Shown here in pieces: positions 21,356 to 34,429 of a DNA stretch of 64,000 nt. Position 1 is the stretch's first letter. The number at the start of each line of letters is the position of its first letter. The notes under the pieces were generated by a model. It made no database searches. It was not told where the DNA came from and worked only from the letters and a program-made list of their open reading frames with translations. The stretch comes from Anaeramoeba flamelloides (Eukaryota; Metamonada; Anaeramoebidae). The stretch is taken from positions 3,601,001 through 3,665,000 of the forward strand of contig JANTQA010000070.1 in assembly GCA_027625915.1 (NCBI GenBank). Reading direction: 5' to 3'. The position numbers and the translations under genes were made by a program.

Positions 21356-22386
21356 TTAAAATCCTTCCATAATGGGATCCCCAACCTCTGTAATTTTAGG
21401 GATTTTACTTCTTAGATCGAAAACCCGACTTAAGATGATTTTAAACAATTTCCGAACATTAATGGGCACCTTCGCTGAGCAGAAAATTAAAGGTGCCTTC
21501 ATGGCCTTTGCATACCTTCTTGCAGTTTTTGTGATTTCTTCTTGTTCGTCTGGAGAGAAGCCTGCAAAGATGTCATACTTTGTTCCGACAAGGAAGGGAA
21601 TTGCACTTTTGTTTAGCCCTCTTACCTGCCTATACCACGACTTTACAGAAACTAGAGTGCTTTTCCTTGATAAATCAAACATAAACAAAATTACAACTGC
21701 TTCATTACAAACTAAGGGCAGCATGTTGACAAATTCCTTTTGGCCACCTAAAAAAATAGAAGAAAAAGGTATGAATTTTCATTTAGAATCAGAACAGCAA
21801 GGTTCAGGAATAGTTTTTTTTTTTTTTTAAGAAATCTGAAGAGGAATGGGAAAATAAAAAAAAAAAAGAGAAAAAGACAAAAAAATAAATATTAGGCTTA
21901 CCAAGATCCCAAATACTAAAGGTTATTTCTGTTTGTTTAATTGAAATTGATTTTTCCATAAAATTAACACCTATGTAATTGAAAAGTTGTTTGTTAAGAA
22001 GCGAAATTTGAAAAAAAAACAAGAAAAAATTTTTTTAATTTCTTTTTCTTTTTCTTTTGGTTCTTTTGGTTTTTTTTTTTTTGGTTTGAAAGATAAAAAA
22101 ATAAAAAAAAAAAATCCAGATCCTTGAGCAAGATGACGAATAAAAACTTACCAAGAGTTTGAATATAGTCTTCATCAAAATTGTTTTCTACATACTTGAC
22201 CATTAAGGATGTTTTTCCAATTTGGGCATCACCGATCATACCGACTTTTAAAAGCACTGCATTTTTTTTTGATTTTTTTCTTTTTTTTGTTGAGTTAGAT
22301 TTTGATTTTGATTTTGTTTTTGTTTTTGATTTACTGCTGTGTTTTGATCTTGACTTAGATTTTGTTTTTTTATTTGTATTTGACAT
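21356..22386 (-). CDS. spg1: Spg1/Tem1-type small GTPase
   Basis: Three exons on the minus strand, 22386-22152, 21970-21902 and 21747-21356, give 231 residues; donors GTAAGT and GTAAGC, acceptors ATAG and TTAG. The family is clear: [47 protein letters not shown] and ETTK-like helices match Spg1 of fission yeast and Tem1. P-loop GDAQIGKTS is at residues 52-60, the switch II WDLGGQ at about 99-104, the base-recognition TKYD at 157-160 and the CSA motif near 188. Spg1/Tem1 switches on the kinase cascade for cytokinesis and mitotic exit at the spindle poles. No C-terminal prenylation cysteine is present, as usual for the family. A 42-residue Lys/Ser/Thr-rich N-terminal extension is added. ATG 22386 is chosen because the only upstream in-frame option is a GTG. 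Confidence 0.95.
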
Positions 22387-24734
22387 AGTCACAATAAAGA
22401 ATTAACTTATTTTTTGTTTTGAGATATTAAGAAAAATAAATATCAAAAAATGAATCTCTCAAAAAATTAAATAAATTCCAACAAGATATTTTGTTAAAGT
22501 TTAAATTTGATTTGTTTTCTTTCTAACCATTTAATTTTTGACAAATTAATTTCACTCCTCCTAAAAATATCAAAATACTTTTTTGAAAAAACTAACAATT
22601 TGTTACCCAAAAAATAAGCTATGGATCTTCTTATAAAAACAGAGTCTTGGACGGAAAAGTGTTTAAATTGACTCAAACTTTGTATTACATCAGTTGAAGA
22701 ATTATTTTACATAACACATCTTTATCTGATAAAGAAAAGTGATTGTCGTTCGGTGACTTGAAAGAAATAAAAAATGCACATTTTCCAAGAAGGTTGTAAA
22801 TGATAAATTGGTGATATTCTCAAAAAAATGATCACAATCAACACACCCCATAGTCTAATCACATTGTATGTTATAAGAACAAAAATATCTCTTTTTAAAA
22901 GCTATTTTATTAATTTTAATGTTTTTGTTTAAATTTAAAAATAACCAATTTAAAAAACAAATCAAAGATTCACATTTTTATTTTTACCTATGTCCAGAAA
23001 TCCCAACCAAAAAGTTTAAGAAATCAAACTAGAGACACACCTTCAAATTCATGAAGACTTTATAAATTCAAAAAAAAATTGTCAATAAATGCGATTTCCT
23101 CAAGATATAAACAGTATATATCAAATAACACATTCTTTTTTTTCAATGTGAAATGATTTTTTATCATATTTGAACCAAACTATAGTGAAAAATTTTATTA
23201 TATAACCCACACAATTATATTTTTTTTCTTTTTGTTTAAATTAATATTAAATCCCCATTAAAATTTTGAAAACTATAAAAAACCAATAATTTTGCTACTT
23301 TTGGAATTTTGGAAAAAAATCGTTTTTCCAAGTGGAGTTAACTAAAATTGAAAAAAAAATCAAAATAACATTAACACTGAAATGTTTATGAAAACCGAGA
23401 ATTATTCAATATAATTTTCAAAAATTGTTTTAAAGGTTCTATTATTTTTTCGATTTTTCAATAAATTTTAAATTACAAATAAAAGATCATTATATTATTT
23501 AGATATCGAAGGGCAGATTTTTTACACAAATATTTTTTTCTTAAAAATTATCATTTTTTTTTTTGATTATTATGATCATATATAAAAAATTGGTTTCAAA
23601 ACAGTTTGATTTACAATATCAGTAATTTCTGTATTCTATCAAAATATTTAATATTTAGATTTATATTTAACTCTTCATAATTAGTAAAAAACCTTTGAGG
23701 TATTCATGAATAATTAGTTTAAAAAATAATTTTTCAAAATTTATAAAACTTGCATTTGAAATGTAAATTGTCTCATAATTCTTTCCATTTTTTTTAAAAA
23801 CAAAGAGATAATTTTCTCATTTCGAAATTATTATTAGGTTGATTGGAAAAAAGTTTGATTAAACAAATGAAAAAAAAAGTTTTTTGGCCCTTCATGTTGA
23901 AAATAGAAAAAAAAAATCAGATTTCAAACCAAAAAGAAATATAATAATAACTTCAAAGAAAAAATAAGGATTGTGTTCTTTTTAATGAAAAGAATTTAAT
24001 TATTGAATAAATGAGCAATATAATTTCCAGTATATTTTATTTTAAAGAGTTCTTCTCTTTAATAGTTGGAGTCAATGTATCAGCATTTAATCAAAAAAAA
24101 AAAATTTCAATTCAAAATCAATTTTACAATTTCCAACTTTTTTCCCTAATAATTTATTAGATTTTTACAAAATTGAAATTGTATCTCCTATTTTTGGTTT
24201 TATTTTTTATCTTTTTCTTTTATTTTATCTAAAAGTTAATGAGAAAAATCGAATTCATCAAAATATTTTAAACCTATTTTAGAAAAAAAAAAAAGAACTT
24301 AAAATACTCACAAGGACTTTTAGCCTTACAAATTAAAAGTAATTATTATTGGTAGAATTTTGTTTTTCAAATTACAACAAACAAATCTTCAACTTTGTCA
24401 ATTGTTTTTGATCAGTTGAAAATTTAACTTTAAATATAAAAAATTGATGAAGATAAATGAATTTTTTGATAAGTTACCTGATTTTCTGAAAAAAAAATTA
24501 TAGAGAACATGAATTTGATTTTTTTACTCACGGCCAAAAAAAAAAATTTAGAACAAATAATACCTTTTAAAATTAAATTATAAAAAGAGTATTTTGCTTA
24601 TATCATATTGAAAGTTTTTAAAATTGTTCAAATTTCTTTTTTAATAATTTTTCCATTTCAATAAAATTATTTTTGATTATTACTTTTTGCCAAAAACCAG
24701 TCAAAATATCTCTCGCTTCACACTCTAGATTGAC

Positions 24735-25542
24735 CCAACTTTTAACAAGTTTAAAATATTATATTTAAAATGATATTGATATACTAATAAATTCTTTTTT
24801 TTATTAGTCTATAATTAAGATATTGAAAAATAATTTTTGATAGATGATCTATTATTCAATAAGTTTGTTTATTTTAGGTCTAGATATTAAAAATTCAAAA
24901 ATTAAAAAATATTTAAAATTAAAAAAAAATCAATTATCTTTCTAACTTGGAATGTTGGATAAATAATATAAATTTAAAAGTTTGAAAAGTTTTAAAAAAG
25001 TTAGAATTTTTTTAAAAAGGAAAAATATATTATTTTCATTTTAAATTTAATTTAAATTTTTGTATTTTTTTTAGAATGATTTAAAATCAAATATCTATTA
25101 CTATTGAGTGATTATGAATAGATAAAATTAATATTCTATGTTATTTCAAAATATCTTTTGTAATGAATAAATTATTTAAACAAGTATTTTCCGCAATATT
25201 GGAGGGTACAAAGACACAAAAAAAATTACTAGTAAAGTATGATGTGTTTTAATCATTAAAACTAAAAAATTTTTGATGTCTAGACAAACCTTTCAAAAAA
25301 AAAAAAAAATTTTTTTTTGACAAAATTTCTAAAAATAAAATCACAAGAATCAAGAAAAAAATTCCCAATGTTGAAAAATTTTTTTCAAACTATTTTTTTA
25401 TATGTAACTAACTAAACATTTTTTAATTATAAAATTTTATATCTAATACACTTTTTTATAAATTCTATATTTTAGAATCTTTTCATAACAATTCGTTTTA
25501 AATATTTTATTTTAAATAAAAAAAAGGGTTATTTGGGGTTCT

Positions 25543-25560
<18 letters not shown>
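24735..25560. repeat. Dispersed repeat R-B, copy 2 (lacks the insertion)
   Basis: Colinear with 12,700-14,190 but continuous across the point where copy 1 has 650 extra bases. Landmarks are TGTGTTTTAATCATTAAAAC and GATGTCTAGACAAAC at about 25,235-25,290. Confidence 0.75.

Positions 25561-25577
<17 letters not shown>
25549..25577. repeat. TA microsatellite
   Basis: About 14 TA units at the right end of repeat R-B copy 2. Confidence 0.9.
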
Positions 25578-25582
<5 letters not shown>

Positions 25583-25963
25583 GGTAAAAAAATGAAAAAA
25601 ATAAATTACAAAAATCCTATTATTTTCGTCTGAATTGGTCAAATTTCTTTTTAAATTCACCTTTATATTAGAATTTTTAAATTTGTTTTTTCCGACAACT
25701 CATTATGTATAAATTAAAGTCAGAATGTTCAAAATCAGTGGATTTAAAATCAAAATTTAAAACTTGATAGTAAAGAATTATTTTATTGAAAAAATGTTCA
25801 AATTTAATTAATAAAAATAGAATTTTATTTACAATATATTTTCTTAGTATTATTGAATACATGATAATAATTAAAATATTTGGGTTTATTTGTATATACA
25901 TTTTAAACTTCATACTCAGGTTTTAATAAAACATTTATTTAAATTGCAAAAAAAAAAAAAAAA

Positions 25964-28900
25964 TCACATGATTAAGCAATCACATTTTTTTTTATCTGCG
26001 CCTACTTTTTTGGATGTATTTAATTGAGTTTCAGAACTGAGCAAATCCGATTTATTTAATACATTATATGCAAATTTGTTATTCTTAGGAACTGAGAGAT
26101 AGTTATCTGACACTCTGCCAAATGTTTCACCGTTATTCTGGGGGATCTTTATAACACACTTATTGAGTTTAATATCCTCAGTTGAAATTTGTTTTCTATT
26201 TGAACGTTCCGTTGGTAATAATGACTCTGATTCATCGTATGATATATCCTTTTTCCGTTTTTTTTTATTTTGCTTTTCTAATTGTTGTTTTTTAACTTTT
26301 AAATTATTTTTTCGACCCCCTCCATCCTTTTTGCCATCATATTTCTTCTTCTTTTTTATTGTTACACTTTCTGTAAGTTCTAACATTTTTTTTCTCCAAA
26401 TATTTTCACGATATGAAGGAATTTGTGTATCTTTAATTTTATTAATTCCCTTCAAAAGGTTTTTACCAATTTTCTTTGAATATTTACTTTGCGAAAATTT
26501 ATAGGAAATCGATAAAGAAGGTACATTTTTGTTTGAATCTAAGGGGCCATCACTTTGTGTTTTTTCGTATGTTTTTTGATTATTTTCAAATTTTAGAAAA
26601 TGGTGCTTTCTTACTATCCCCAGTTTTTGCTTTTTATTCATTTTTTTATTCTTATAATTTAATGGAAATAAATTATTTGAAATTCTTGTAAAATCTTGGT
26701 TTCTTTTTGAACAGAAATCCATTGAATTCTTTAATAATCGTTCTCTGTGTTTGACAACATCCTTTTCCCAATCCATTATTTTATCCTTTTCCTTACAATC
26801 ACTTTCATGTAGCGCCTGTTTTAATAAGGAAATTAAATATTTATAATCTGGGATATCAGGGAATTTTAATTTGATTATATATTTTAAAAATAAGGCAAAT
26901 TGCGAAGGCAACCCTTTTACTAAGTTTCGATTTGTAAATTTTTTTTTTAATTCAAAAATTAATTTCCGATCTTTGACTCTAGACCAAGGCAATTCCCCCT
27001 TCAGAAATTCCACTAATAAATAAAATAATGACCAAAAATCATCCCTACGACTTAAATCCTGTCCAATGTGCGAATTTAATGATGCATATCTTGCAGTTCC
27101 CCGGAATCCTACCTCTCCCCGTGATTTGATAATTCTTTTTTCTTTATCTAAATATTTTCTGGCAAGCCCAAAATCAAGCATGCATGTTAATGTTGATCTT
27201 TCATTTGATGGCCTTCCTTTGATTAAATCTACTAATTTCGTGCCTCTTCGGAGCACAAAATTCGACTATGAAAAACAATTTGGGTATTAAAAAAAAAAAA
27301 AAAAGATCGTTAATATTAGTTTTCAATATTTGGGTTTATACCCCAATTTTCAAAATTTTCCTCCTATAGGAAGTTATATTTTAATTTATTTTTCTGTGTG
27401 AATTGAGTAAAAGGGTAAAATAATATAGAAAATGACAAGATGGTATGTATAAATATATAATCTATTTCCCAAAAATCGGGGAAATTTTATTTTAAAAATA
27501 TTTATTAAACTTAATATATAATAATACTATTTAAATATACAAAATCGGTATTCATCATTTATTGGTTCTAAATCCTAATCCAATTTGTTTATTTCTAAGA
27601 AATTGCCTTAATTAAAAAAGATTTTAAAAGTTTCTGATCAAAATTTAATATGATGTTTTTAGGTATGTGAAAATTTTTGATTTTTTTTTTCTTTTTGATC
27701 ATAATTTTTTTTCTGAATGGGTTTAATCTTGATCGAGTTCCAAACCAATAGAAGGGAAAACTTTAAACAAAATTGTATTTTTTAACAAATCGTTTGGGTT
27801 CTTGTTATATTGCCGATTTTTTAATTGAAATTGGTGTTGAATTGTTTTGAATGAAAAAAAAGTGTTTGATTTTTTTTCCTTTTTGTAAAAATATAGTCAG
27901 TACCACTTTTAAGGCCTAAATCCTTTGCGATATTTAAGTCACAAAGAACATCTCAAATTAATGCACAAAAAATTCCAAAATAGAAGTATATGTCCTTAAT
28001 AAAATTAAGCACTATTTTTTTTTCTGATTAATATTTTTCGAAATTAAGAACTAACTTAATTCAATTAACCACTGTGATAATTTTTTTTAGAATAAAAACA
28101 CTCTCAACTTTTGAATATCGAAAATATTTTTTGGAATTAGTGTGCACTTTTTTTTTTTTTTTTTGAAAAATTTGGGTTGAGAAAAGTTTTAAATAAAAGA
28201 ATAAGTTAATATATTAAATTAGAATGCTTTTCCAGAAAGTTTATCCTTTTAGTTTAACTTTTTTTTTATTTTACCATTTAAAACTAAAAAAAACATTTGA
28301 GGACCAAATTAGTGCCTTTTGTGAAAAGAAAATTCCCATAATTTAGAATTTGTTTTTGTAAATGAGTTAAAACAAGATAGTGTATCTAAAAATATACATA
28401 ATTTCAAGGTTGAAATCAAGGATTTTGGCAAAAAAATGTTTTCAAGAAAAAGCTAAATTGAAACTTTATTTATTTTTATTTTATCATTTTGTTTTTTTAA
28501 TTGTATTAATGGAAAGTATTTGATCAGTTTTTCATTTTTAGTGTTTTTTGGGTCGTAGGGACATATATTCAAAGATTACCGAAAATACCCAAAAATTGAA
28601 AATACTCGAAATTTTTTTTAAACACTAAAAAACCTCTTTGTACAACTTCTTAGAAACTCAAGTGCCAGTACATTCAGTTTAATGGTAAAAATGTAATTTT
28701 ATTGTGATTCATTTTTTTTTTTTGTCTGAAAAATATTTCAAAATTTGAAAAATTGCAAATTTTGGTGATGATTATTCAACTCATTTTGTGTGAATTGAAT
28801 TTGTATCTTAGATATCTGTAACATTCCTGATTATTGCTAAATGGTATTAACAAAATGAGAGAAAATGTCTTTGTAATGACAATTTCTAATTGTCTATCAT

Positions 28901-31900
28901 TACTGTTGCTGAAAAAAATTGGTACAAGGAAAAGAAGAGGGATACTTATTTTGTAACAAATTAAAATTTTATTTGCCAAAATTAGTAAAACTGATCAAAA
29001 CCACCAGAATTTTTGTAAATAATAAGAATCCAAATGGAGATCAAAACCTTTTAAGAATTACAGATCTAAGTTAGTTTTTACTGTAATTTCAATTTCATCA
29101 AGATAGTCCAAGAAGAATGTCTTAAAAATCAAATTTTTATTATAAAATTAAATCTTCACAGAAATAAAGAATTATGACTATTTTGTATCTTTGCAATTTT
29201 AAATGTTATTTTAAAAATAAGTATTTATTGAGTTAGCTCTTTGAAATTTATATTGATTCCTTTGCTCTTTAATACTTAATCTTCATATTCGATGCTATTT
29301 TTGAAAAAATAAAGTTTTCGGGTTCTAGTAAGATTTACAATGAAAAATTGAAAAATCAGAAATTTGTTCATTTTCACAATTGCTTTATCTTGACAAAAAT
29401 CGAATATTTCCAAGTACTCTTAAAATAATCCTGATTAAAAATTAGGCATTGTTTCTGAAAGTTGTAATTTACCGGATATGAATAGTCCAAAAAATGTACT
29501 TTTTATTCATTTTTTCTACTTTTTACAATCAAAAATAAGAATTTGATTTAAAAGACATTCTTCTTGGACTATCTTGATGAAATTGAAATTACAGTAAAAA
29601 CTAACTTAGATCTGTAATTCTTAAAAGGTTTTGACCTCCATTTGGATTCTTATTATTTACAAAAATTCTGGTGGTTTTGATCAGTTTTACTAATTTTGGC
29701 AAATAAAATTTTAATTTGTTACAAAATAAGTGTCACATTGTTTTTACGTGTACCAATTTTTTTTGGCAACAGTTACTCATAATTTTGTAATCTTAAATAC
29801 AATCAAAAAAAAAAAAACAAGTAATATCTAATCTTGGACACACTACCCCATGTTACCCAAGGTAAACCTGGTTTAACTTTCCATTCCTAAAAGAAAAATT
29901 GGTTTAATTTAACCCAACCAAACCCAAAAATACCCATATAAAGCCCAAACATAAAATCTACTTTACATATACACTGACTAACAATTATACTAACATACTC
30001 AAAAGGCCCAAAAAAAAAAAAAAAAAAAAAAAACTTTTCAGGGTTTTGAAGGAATTAAATTCAAAAAAAAATATTTTGTCTGAAAGTAAAAATTGTTATT
30101 TTAACATAAATGTTTATCTCTGAGCTCTGTGGTTTCTTAAAAGTTCTTCAAAAGGTCTTTTACGTTGTTAAAAAAAAATGAGTATTTTCAATTTTCGTTT
30201 TTTTTTCGGGATTATTTCAAACACCCATGAAAAATTATTTAATAGATTTTTCATTTTTTTGGCAATTATTTGATGTTTACATTTTGTCAAACAAACTATA
30301 GGTACTGATTAGATTCGTGGTTATATTGTTCTTAATTTTATATTATCAATTTATAAATATAAATACCAAAGAGAATATTATTTGAAATATAAAAAAAAAA
30401 ATGATTAAAGTTTTTCGGAAGTACCTTCATTATTTATCTAAATTTAACCATTCCACAAGTGTAAATATGAATGTTGTAAAAAAATTGAGTTTTATCAATT
30501 TTCAAGATAAATAAAGAGTTCCATGCAATTACCCAAAATTCGGGAATAGTAAATATAATTTCTGATTATCTTAAGATAATAATAATAATTTTAATCAAAA
30601 AATCGTTTGGCAAAGACCAATCTTTCAATTTTTAAAAAAAATTCATTTTTCAAACGAATTATTGGTGTTCACCAAACGATTTTATATGTTGAAATCCCAT
30701 TTGATCCCAAAAATCAAAGTGGAGTGTTTGGTTTACTATTACCAAATTTTGGGTAATTACATGGAACTCTTTATTTATCTTGAAAATTGTAAAAACTCTA
30801 TTTTTTACAACATTGCATATTTACACTTGTTTTTGGAAAAAAACCGTAAAATGGAAAAAAATTGTAAAATCGGTTTTATTTGCAAAAGGGTAATATAATT
30901 TGAAAATTTTTCACATATTTATTTTACATATTATTCACTGATCAATAAAGATATTTATAACTAGAATTCCTAAAACTGGATTAATACAAATTTCTAAAAT
31001 CTTAACACAAATTTCACGTGAATAGAGGAACCAAAGTAACAAAAAATCCAAAAAATTCAACTTTTACTAAATGTTTACAATTCTATTCCAAATTCGGGAA
31101 AATTAAGAACGCTTAAATTTTGGTTTAATTTGATGTTTTGAACTCGATTTGAATTCCAAGAATCAATCATATTTTTCGACTTTGTATTTTTTTTTAATAT
31201 GAATCAGAAAATACGTAAAAAAAATATTCGAAAATGAGAACTTTTAGGGCTATTTTACAATTAAAATTGATTTTACAATTTTTTATACCTGGCAGTTTTT
31301 TTCCAGAATGGTTATTAGAAAAAAAGATTTATATATTTATTATCTCTCATGGATAATAAACAAATTTTCGAGTCTTTAAAACAGTTTCAAAATAAAAATT
31401 TAGGAATTTGGATAAATAGGGGGAACTAAAGTTATAAAAAAATGATTTGTGTTGGTTATCAACTGAAATTTTTATTTATGTATGGTTTTGTTTGGGGATT
31501 TTAAAAAAAAATATTTTTTTTTAGGTAATTGAGTAAAATGGAAATGAATGTATGACTCAATATATAAAAATCAATTTTTTTTATAATTTACCTACCAATC
31601 TATAAGTCTAACACTCATAAATTCGTATTTAGGAAAAAATAAATAAAAAAATTGCGTTTTTAAACAACTATTAAAAAACTTATACAAATCCGAAGATCGA
31701 TCAGCTACACTCCAAAATAAAATGCTGCTACGCCTGATACAAGATAATCTTTTTTCAAATTTTAAAGGATTATAAACCTTAAATGAGATAAATTTTATTT
31801 TAATTTACATTTTTGTAAATCCCTTCAATTAATTTCCTTGAGAACTATTAATTAACCCAAAATATATCAGTACAAACAATAAAGAAGATCACCCATGAAA

Positions 31901-33150
31901 AATGAAAATCACCAATTTCAATTATGAACCTGAGAAAAACAAAAGAGAAGATAAAGTGAAAATTCTTTATTATCAATAGCTCAAGTACAGTCCTCGGGCT
32001 TTATAGTGAACTCGATAAGATCACATCTAAGGCACAAAATAATCAAAAACAGACACACACAAAAAAAAAATAACACTCAAAAAAAGATTGGTCATAATTA
32101 CAATGTACAACCTTATTTTTTTTTTTCTTTCAATTCAAACAATTATCGACAAAAAAAAAAAAAAATATGTGCCTAATATTCAAGAAATGTTCTTTAAAAA
32201 AAATTGTATTTTTGTGCATTTTATGATTAATTAGAGAGTGCACTAAAAAGTTCATTGACAGTAATCGTATTAAAGAATTAAGATAATAAGGAAATAATTG
32301 ATTGTATTATTAACTTGGCTGAAGACAGTTTATTGAAAGGTGGTGGTAGATACAATTAAAGTTAAGTAGGATGTTATTAAAAATTGCCTGATTCTCTTAG
32401 GCAAATCAGTATTTTTATCGGTATTAATACTTTTTTCAGACTGTATCTTTTGACCATTTTGATCTCATTTTAATTTGTTTGGACCAAAATTCCGTTAGGC
32501 CAGAACTTTTCGAGAAATTAATTATAATACACTGAGAGAATAAAATTTTTTCAGAGGGATAAATTATATTTTGGTAAAAAGAAATGATATTACAGCTTTT
32601 TAGATCTAAACCCAAATTTGTCTTTTCTCGTTTTGAAGTTTGGTGAAACAGGGAAAACATTTCAGAGTCTTATTTTTGTAAAAAAAATTTGTGATCAAAA
32701 TTTCAAAAAGGCACAAAAATAACAAAGGTAAAAATATCAAAAAGAGCATACTGGTTTGATGTCACGGTGTATATACCCAGCTTTGTGAATGTCCTTGATT
32801 GCTTTTATCATTTCAATTCCAATTTTTACAGTTGTTAAAAGTGAAAAGCAACGATTTTTGTGGTTTCTTCGGATAGAGGCAAGGTTTGGCCCCTGTAGGT
32901 CCATCACAAGAAAGTTATACTCTTTGTTGCAACCGGAAAAAATGAAGTTTGGAACAAAAACAGAAGATTGCATTTTTGTCAAGACCTCGATTTCAAATCT
33001 TAACGCTTCCTTTTCACAGCCACTCTTTTCAAATTTGATTGCAACGTGTAATTGTGTTTTAAAGTCATACGCAATATAAATCTCACCAAAGCCTCCTTTT
33101 CCAATACGTGCACCTAAATGCCACCGGCCTCGAATTGATCCTGTTAGCAT
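25964..33150 (-). CDS. TTBK-like CK1-family kinase with a C-terminal CaaX box
   Basis: Two exons on the minus strand, 33150-32752 and 27265-25964, give 566 residues. Donor GTATGC and acceptor ATAG join in phase 0 to give HRDIKPSNF. Kinase features: glycine loop GKGGFGEIY, VAIK lysine 39, catalytic aspartate 130 in HRDIKP, DFG at 164-166, and GFRGTARYASLNSH, all diagnostic of the CK1 superfamily. The LTGSIRGRWHLGARIG start, LVMDLQGPNLASIRR, DDFWSLFYLLVEFLKGELPW and IPDYKYL favour the tau-tubulin kinase branch. The tail after about 285 is Lys/Ser/Asn-rich and disordered. It ends DKKKCDCLIM, a CaaX motif (CLIM) with a polybasic stretch and a second cysteine. Family members act on microtubules and cilia. 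Membrane anchoring here is inferred from the CaaX. Confidence 0.92.
27480..27890. pseudogene. Decayed once-coding repeat R-E, copy 2
   Basis: Matches 4630-5261 in order. On the plus strand, pieces of the same protein can be recognised, such as residues like ADFLIEIGVELF, but the frame is broken repeatedly. It is antisense to the kinase gene. Confidence 0.4.
28897..29781. repeat. Long near-perfect inverted repeat F2
   Basis: Left arm 28,897-29,140 and right arm 29,525-29,781. About 190 bases of each (around 28,955-29,130 against 29,540-29,735) appear identical except for one or two bases, for example AGATCTAAGTTAGTTTTTAC on the left and its exact complement on the right. The spacer is about 385 bases. 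No reading frame in arms or spacer. Confidence 0.9.
30450..30835. repeat. Foldback element F3
   Basis: CACAAGTGTAAATATG and AGATAAATAAAGAGTTCCATG on the left recur as complements on the right (CATGGAACTCTTTATTTATC, CATATTTACACTTG). Inner blocks AATCGTTTGG and CCAAACGATT flank the centre. No coding capacity. It lies in the kinase intron. Confidence 0.85.
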
Positions 33151-34119
33151 TTATTAGTTCCTTGTTATAGTTCTTTTTGAAGGAATTAGGTGTTTGTTGG
33201 TTATTAAATAGATAAAAAAATAAAACAAGTAAAAATATGGTCTTGACAAAATTAAAAAAATGATACCTCATCAAAGATAAATTTTGGCTTGAATTTTTGT
33301 TAAATTTCTTTTCTTTGATACCAACATCCTCACAACACTTTTCCGATCAACAAACGAATTACTTTCTTTTGAAATATTCATAAATTATTAACAGTGCGAT
33401 AATGAATGAAATATCCAAGATCACATTCTTGATTATTGTTCATTTGAAAACAAACACTTTTGGTTGATACATACTTGGAAATAGTAATGAACTTTTCAGA
33501 TCTTTGAACGATAATATGGCTTTGATTCAAGAAAAATGTGGAGTAAATAAATTTTATAACAATTTGAGATCCTTGTCAAAAACAACATAAAAGAAAAGTG
33601 TCCAAAAAGAAGCACAAGTGTTTTATTAAAAGAAGGAAAAATATAATATACCTCAAAAAAGTACACTACCTTTTTTACAGATGACAATTATCGTACAAAA
33701 ATATCATCACTACAAGCCAAAGAAAAAAAATCAAAATGTAATACAATGTAAATCAAAATTTTGAATACTTTCCTTTTGTTTGTTTTATAAAGTTATTTAT
33801 TCAATTAAAAAATCTTTTATAATTAATATTTTTCTGATCTTTCTTATGAAAACATAAAGGGATTTGCTTTTCTGAAAGTATTAATTTCTTTTATTATCAA
33901 AAAATCATTCAAATAACCCTGTTGAGATTTTTGAAAAATGTTGTAGAGTGAGTAAAGTTCAAATAGACGAACTTTCTTAAAGAAAAAAAAAAAAGCATAA
34001 CTCTGAAATTACTTATATTCTATGAGATTATATGACCATTTTTCGTGAGTGAAAATTATTTTTTAAAACTCTTTAAAAACCACTTTGAAGATAAAGAAAA
34101 AGAGAAAAACAATTAAAAA

Positions 34120-34312
34120 TAGTCAGCCATTTTTTTAAGGCACAAAGTTTCAACTAAATTTAAGGAACGGTATAATCCCAAATTAAATTACCTTTTTTGG
34201 AAATTTATTACAAACACATTATTTTACTAGAATCCAAATTTTGTGCATTAATTTCAGAATTTTTTTTTATCCTACCAAATTTCTTTTAAAGTTTGCGACT
34301 TAAGGGTTGTAC
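34120..34312. mobile_element. MITE family M2, diverged copy
   Basis: Starts TAGTCAGCCATTTTTTTAAG and contains the TTAAGGCACAAAG and mirrored AAAGTTTGCGACTTAAG blocks. More diverged than the copies at 34,475 and 35,651. Confidence 0.7.
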
Positions 34313-34429
34313 TAAATCTATTGACAATTTTCGCAAGATGATCAAAACTGAATAATTCCAAAAAATGTTACCAAATTATCATTTTGGATTTATTGTTTAA
34401 GAATTAATATTAAAAAATACTTTGGTGTC

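Larger units (their letters stand above)
22387..25963. other. Intergenic between Spg1-type and TTBK-like genes
   Basis: Same-strand spacing of about 3.6 kb. It contains repeat R-B copy 2 and a TA microsatellite next to the kinase 3' end. The segment 22,700-24,700 is anonymous AT-rich DNA; I see no gene, RNA or clear repeat in it. Confidence 0.5.
27266..32751 (-). other. 5.49-kb intron of the kinase gene
   Basis: Splits the catalytic core exactly between HRDIKP and SNF. It contains repeat R-E copy 2 (27,480-27,890), an M2 remnant (27,895-27,990), a long near-perfect inverted repeat (28,897-29,781) within a wider diverged pair of arms (28,575-28,720 and 30,080-30,240), and a second foldback (30,450-30,835). 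The part from 30,900 to 32,750 is anonymous AT-rich sequence, with possible M3 and M2 remnants near 31,900-32,040. Confidence 0.85.
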
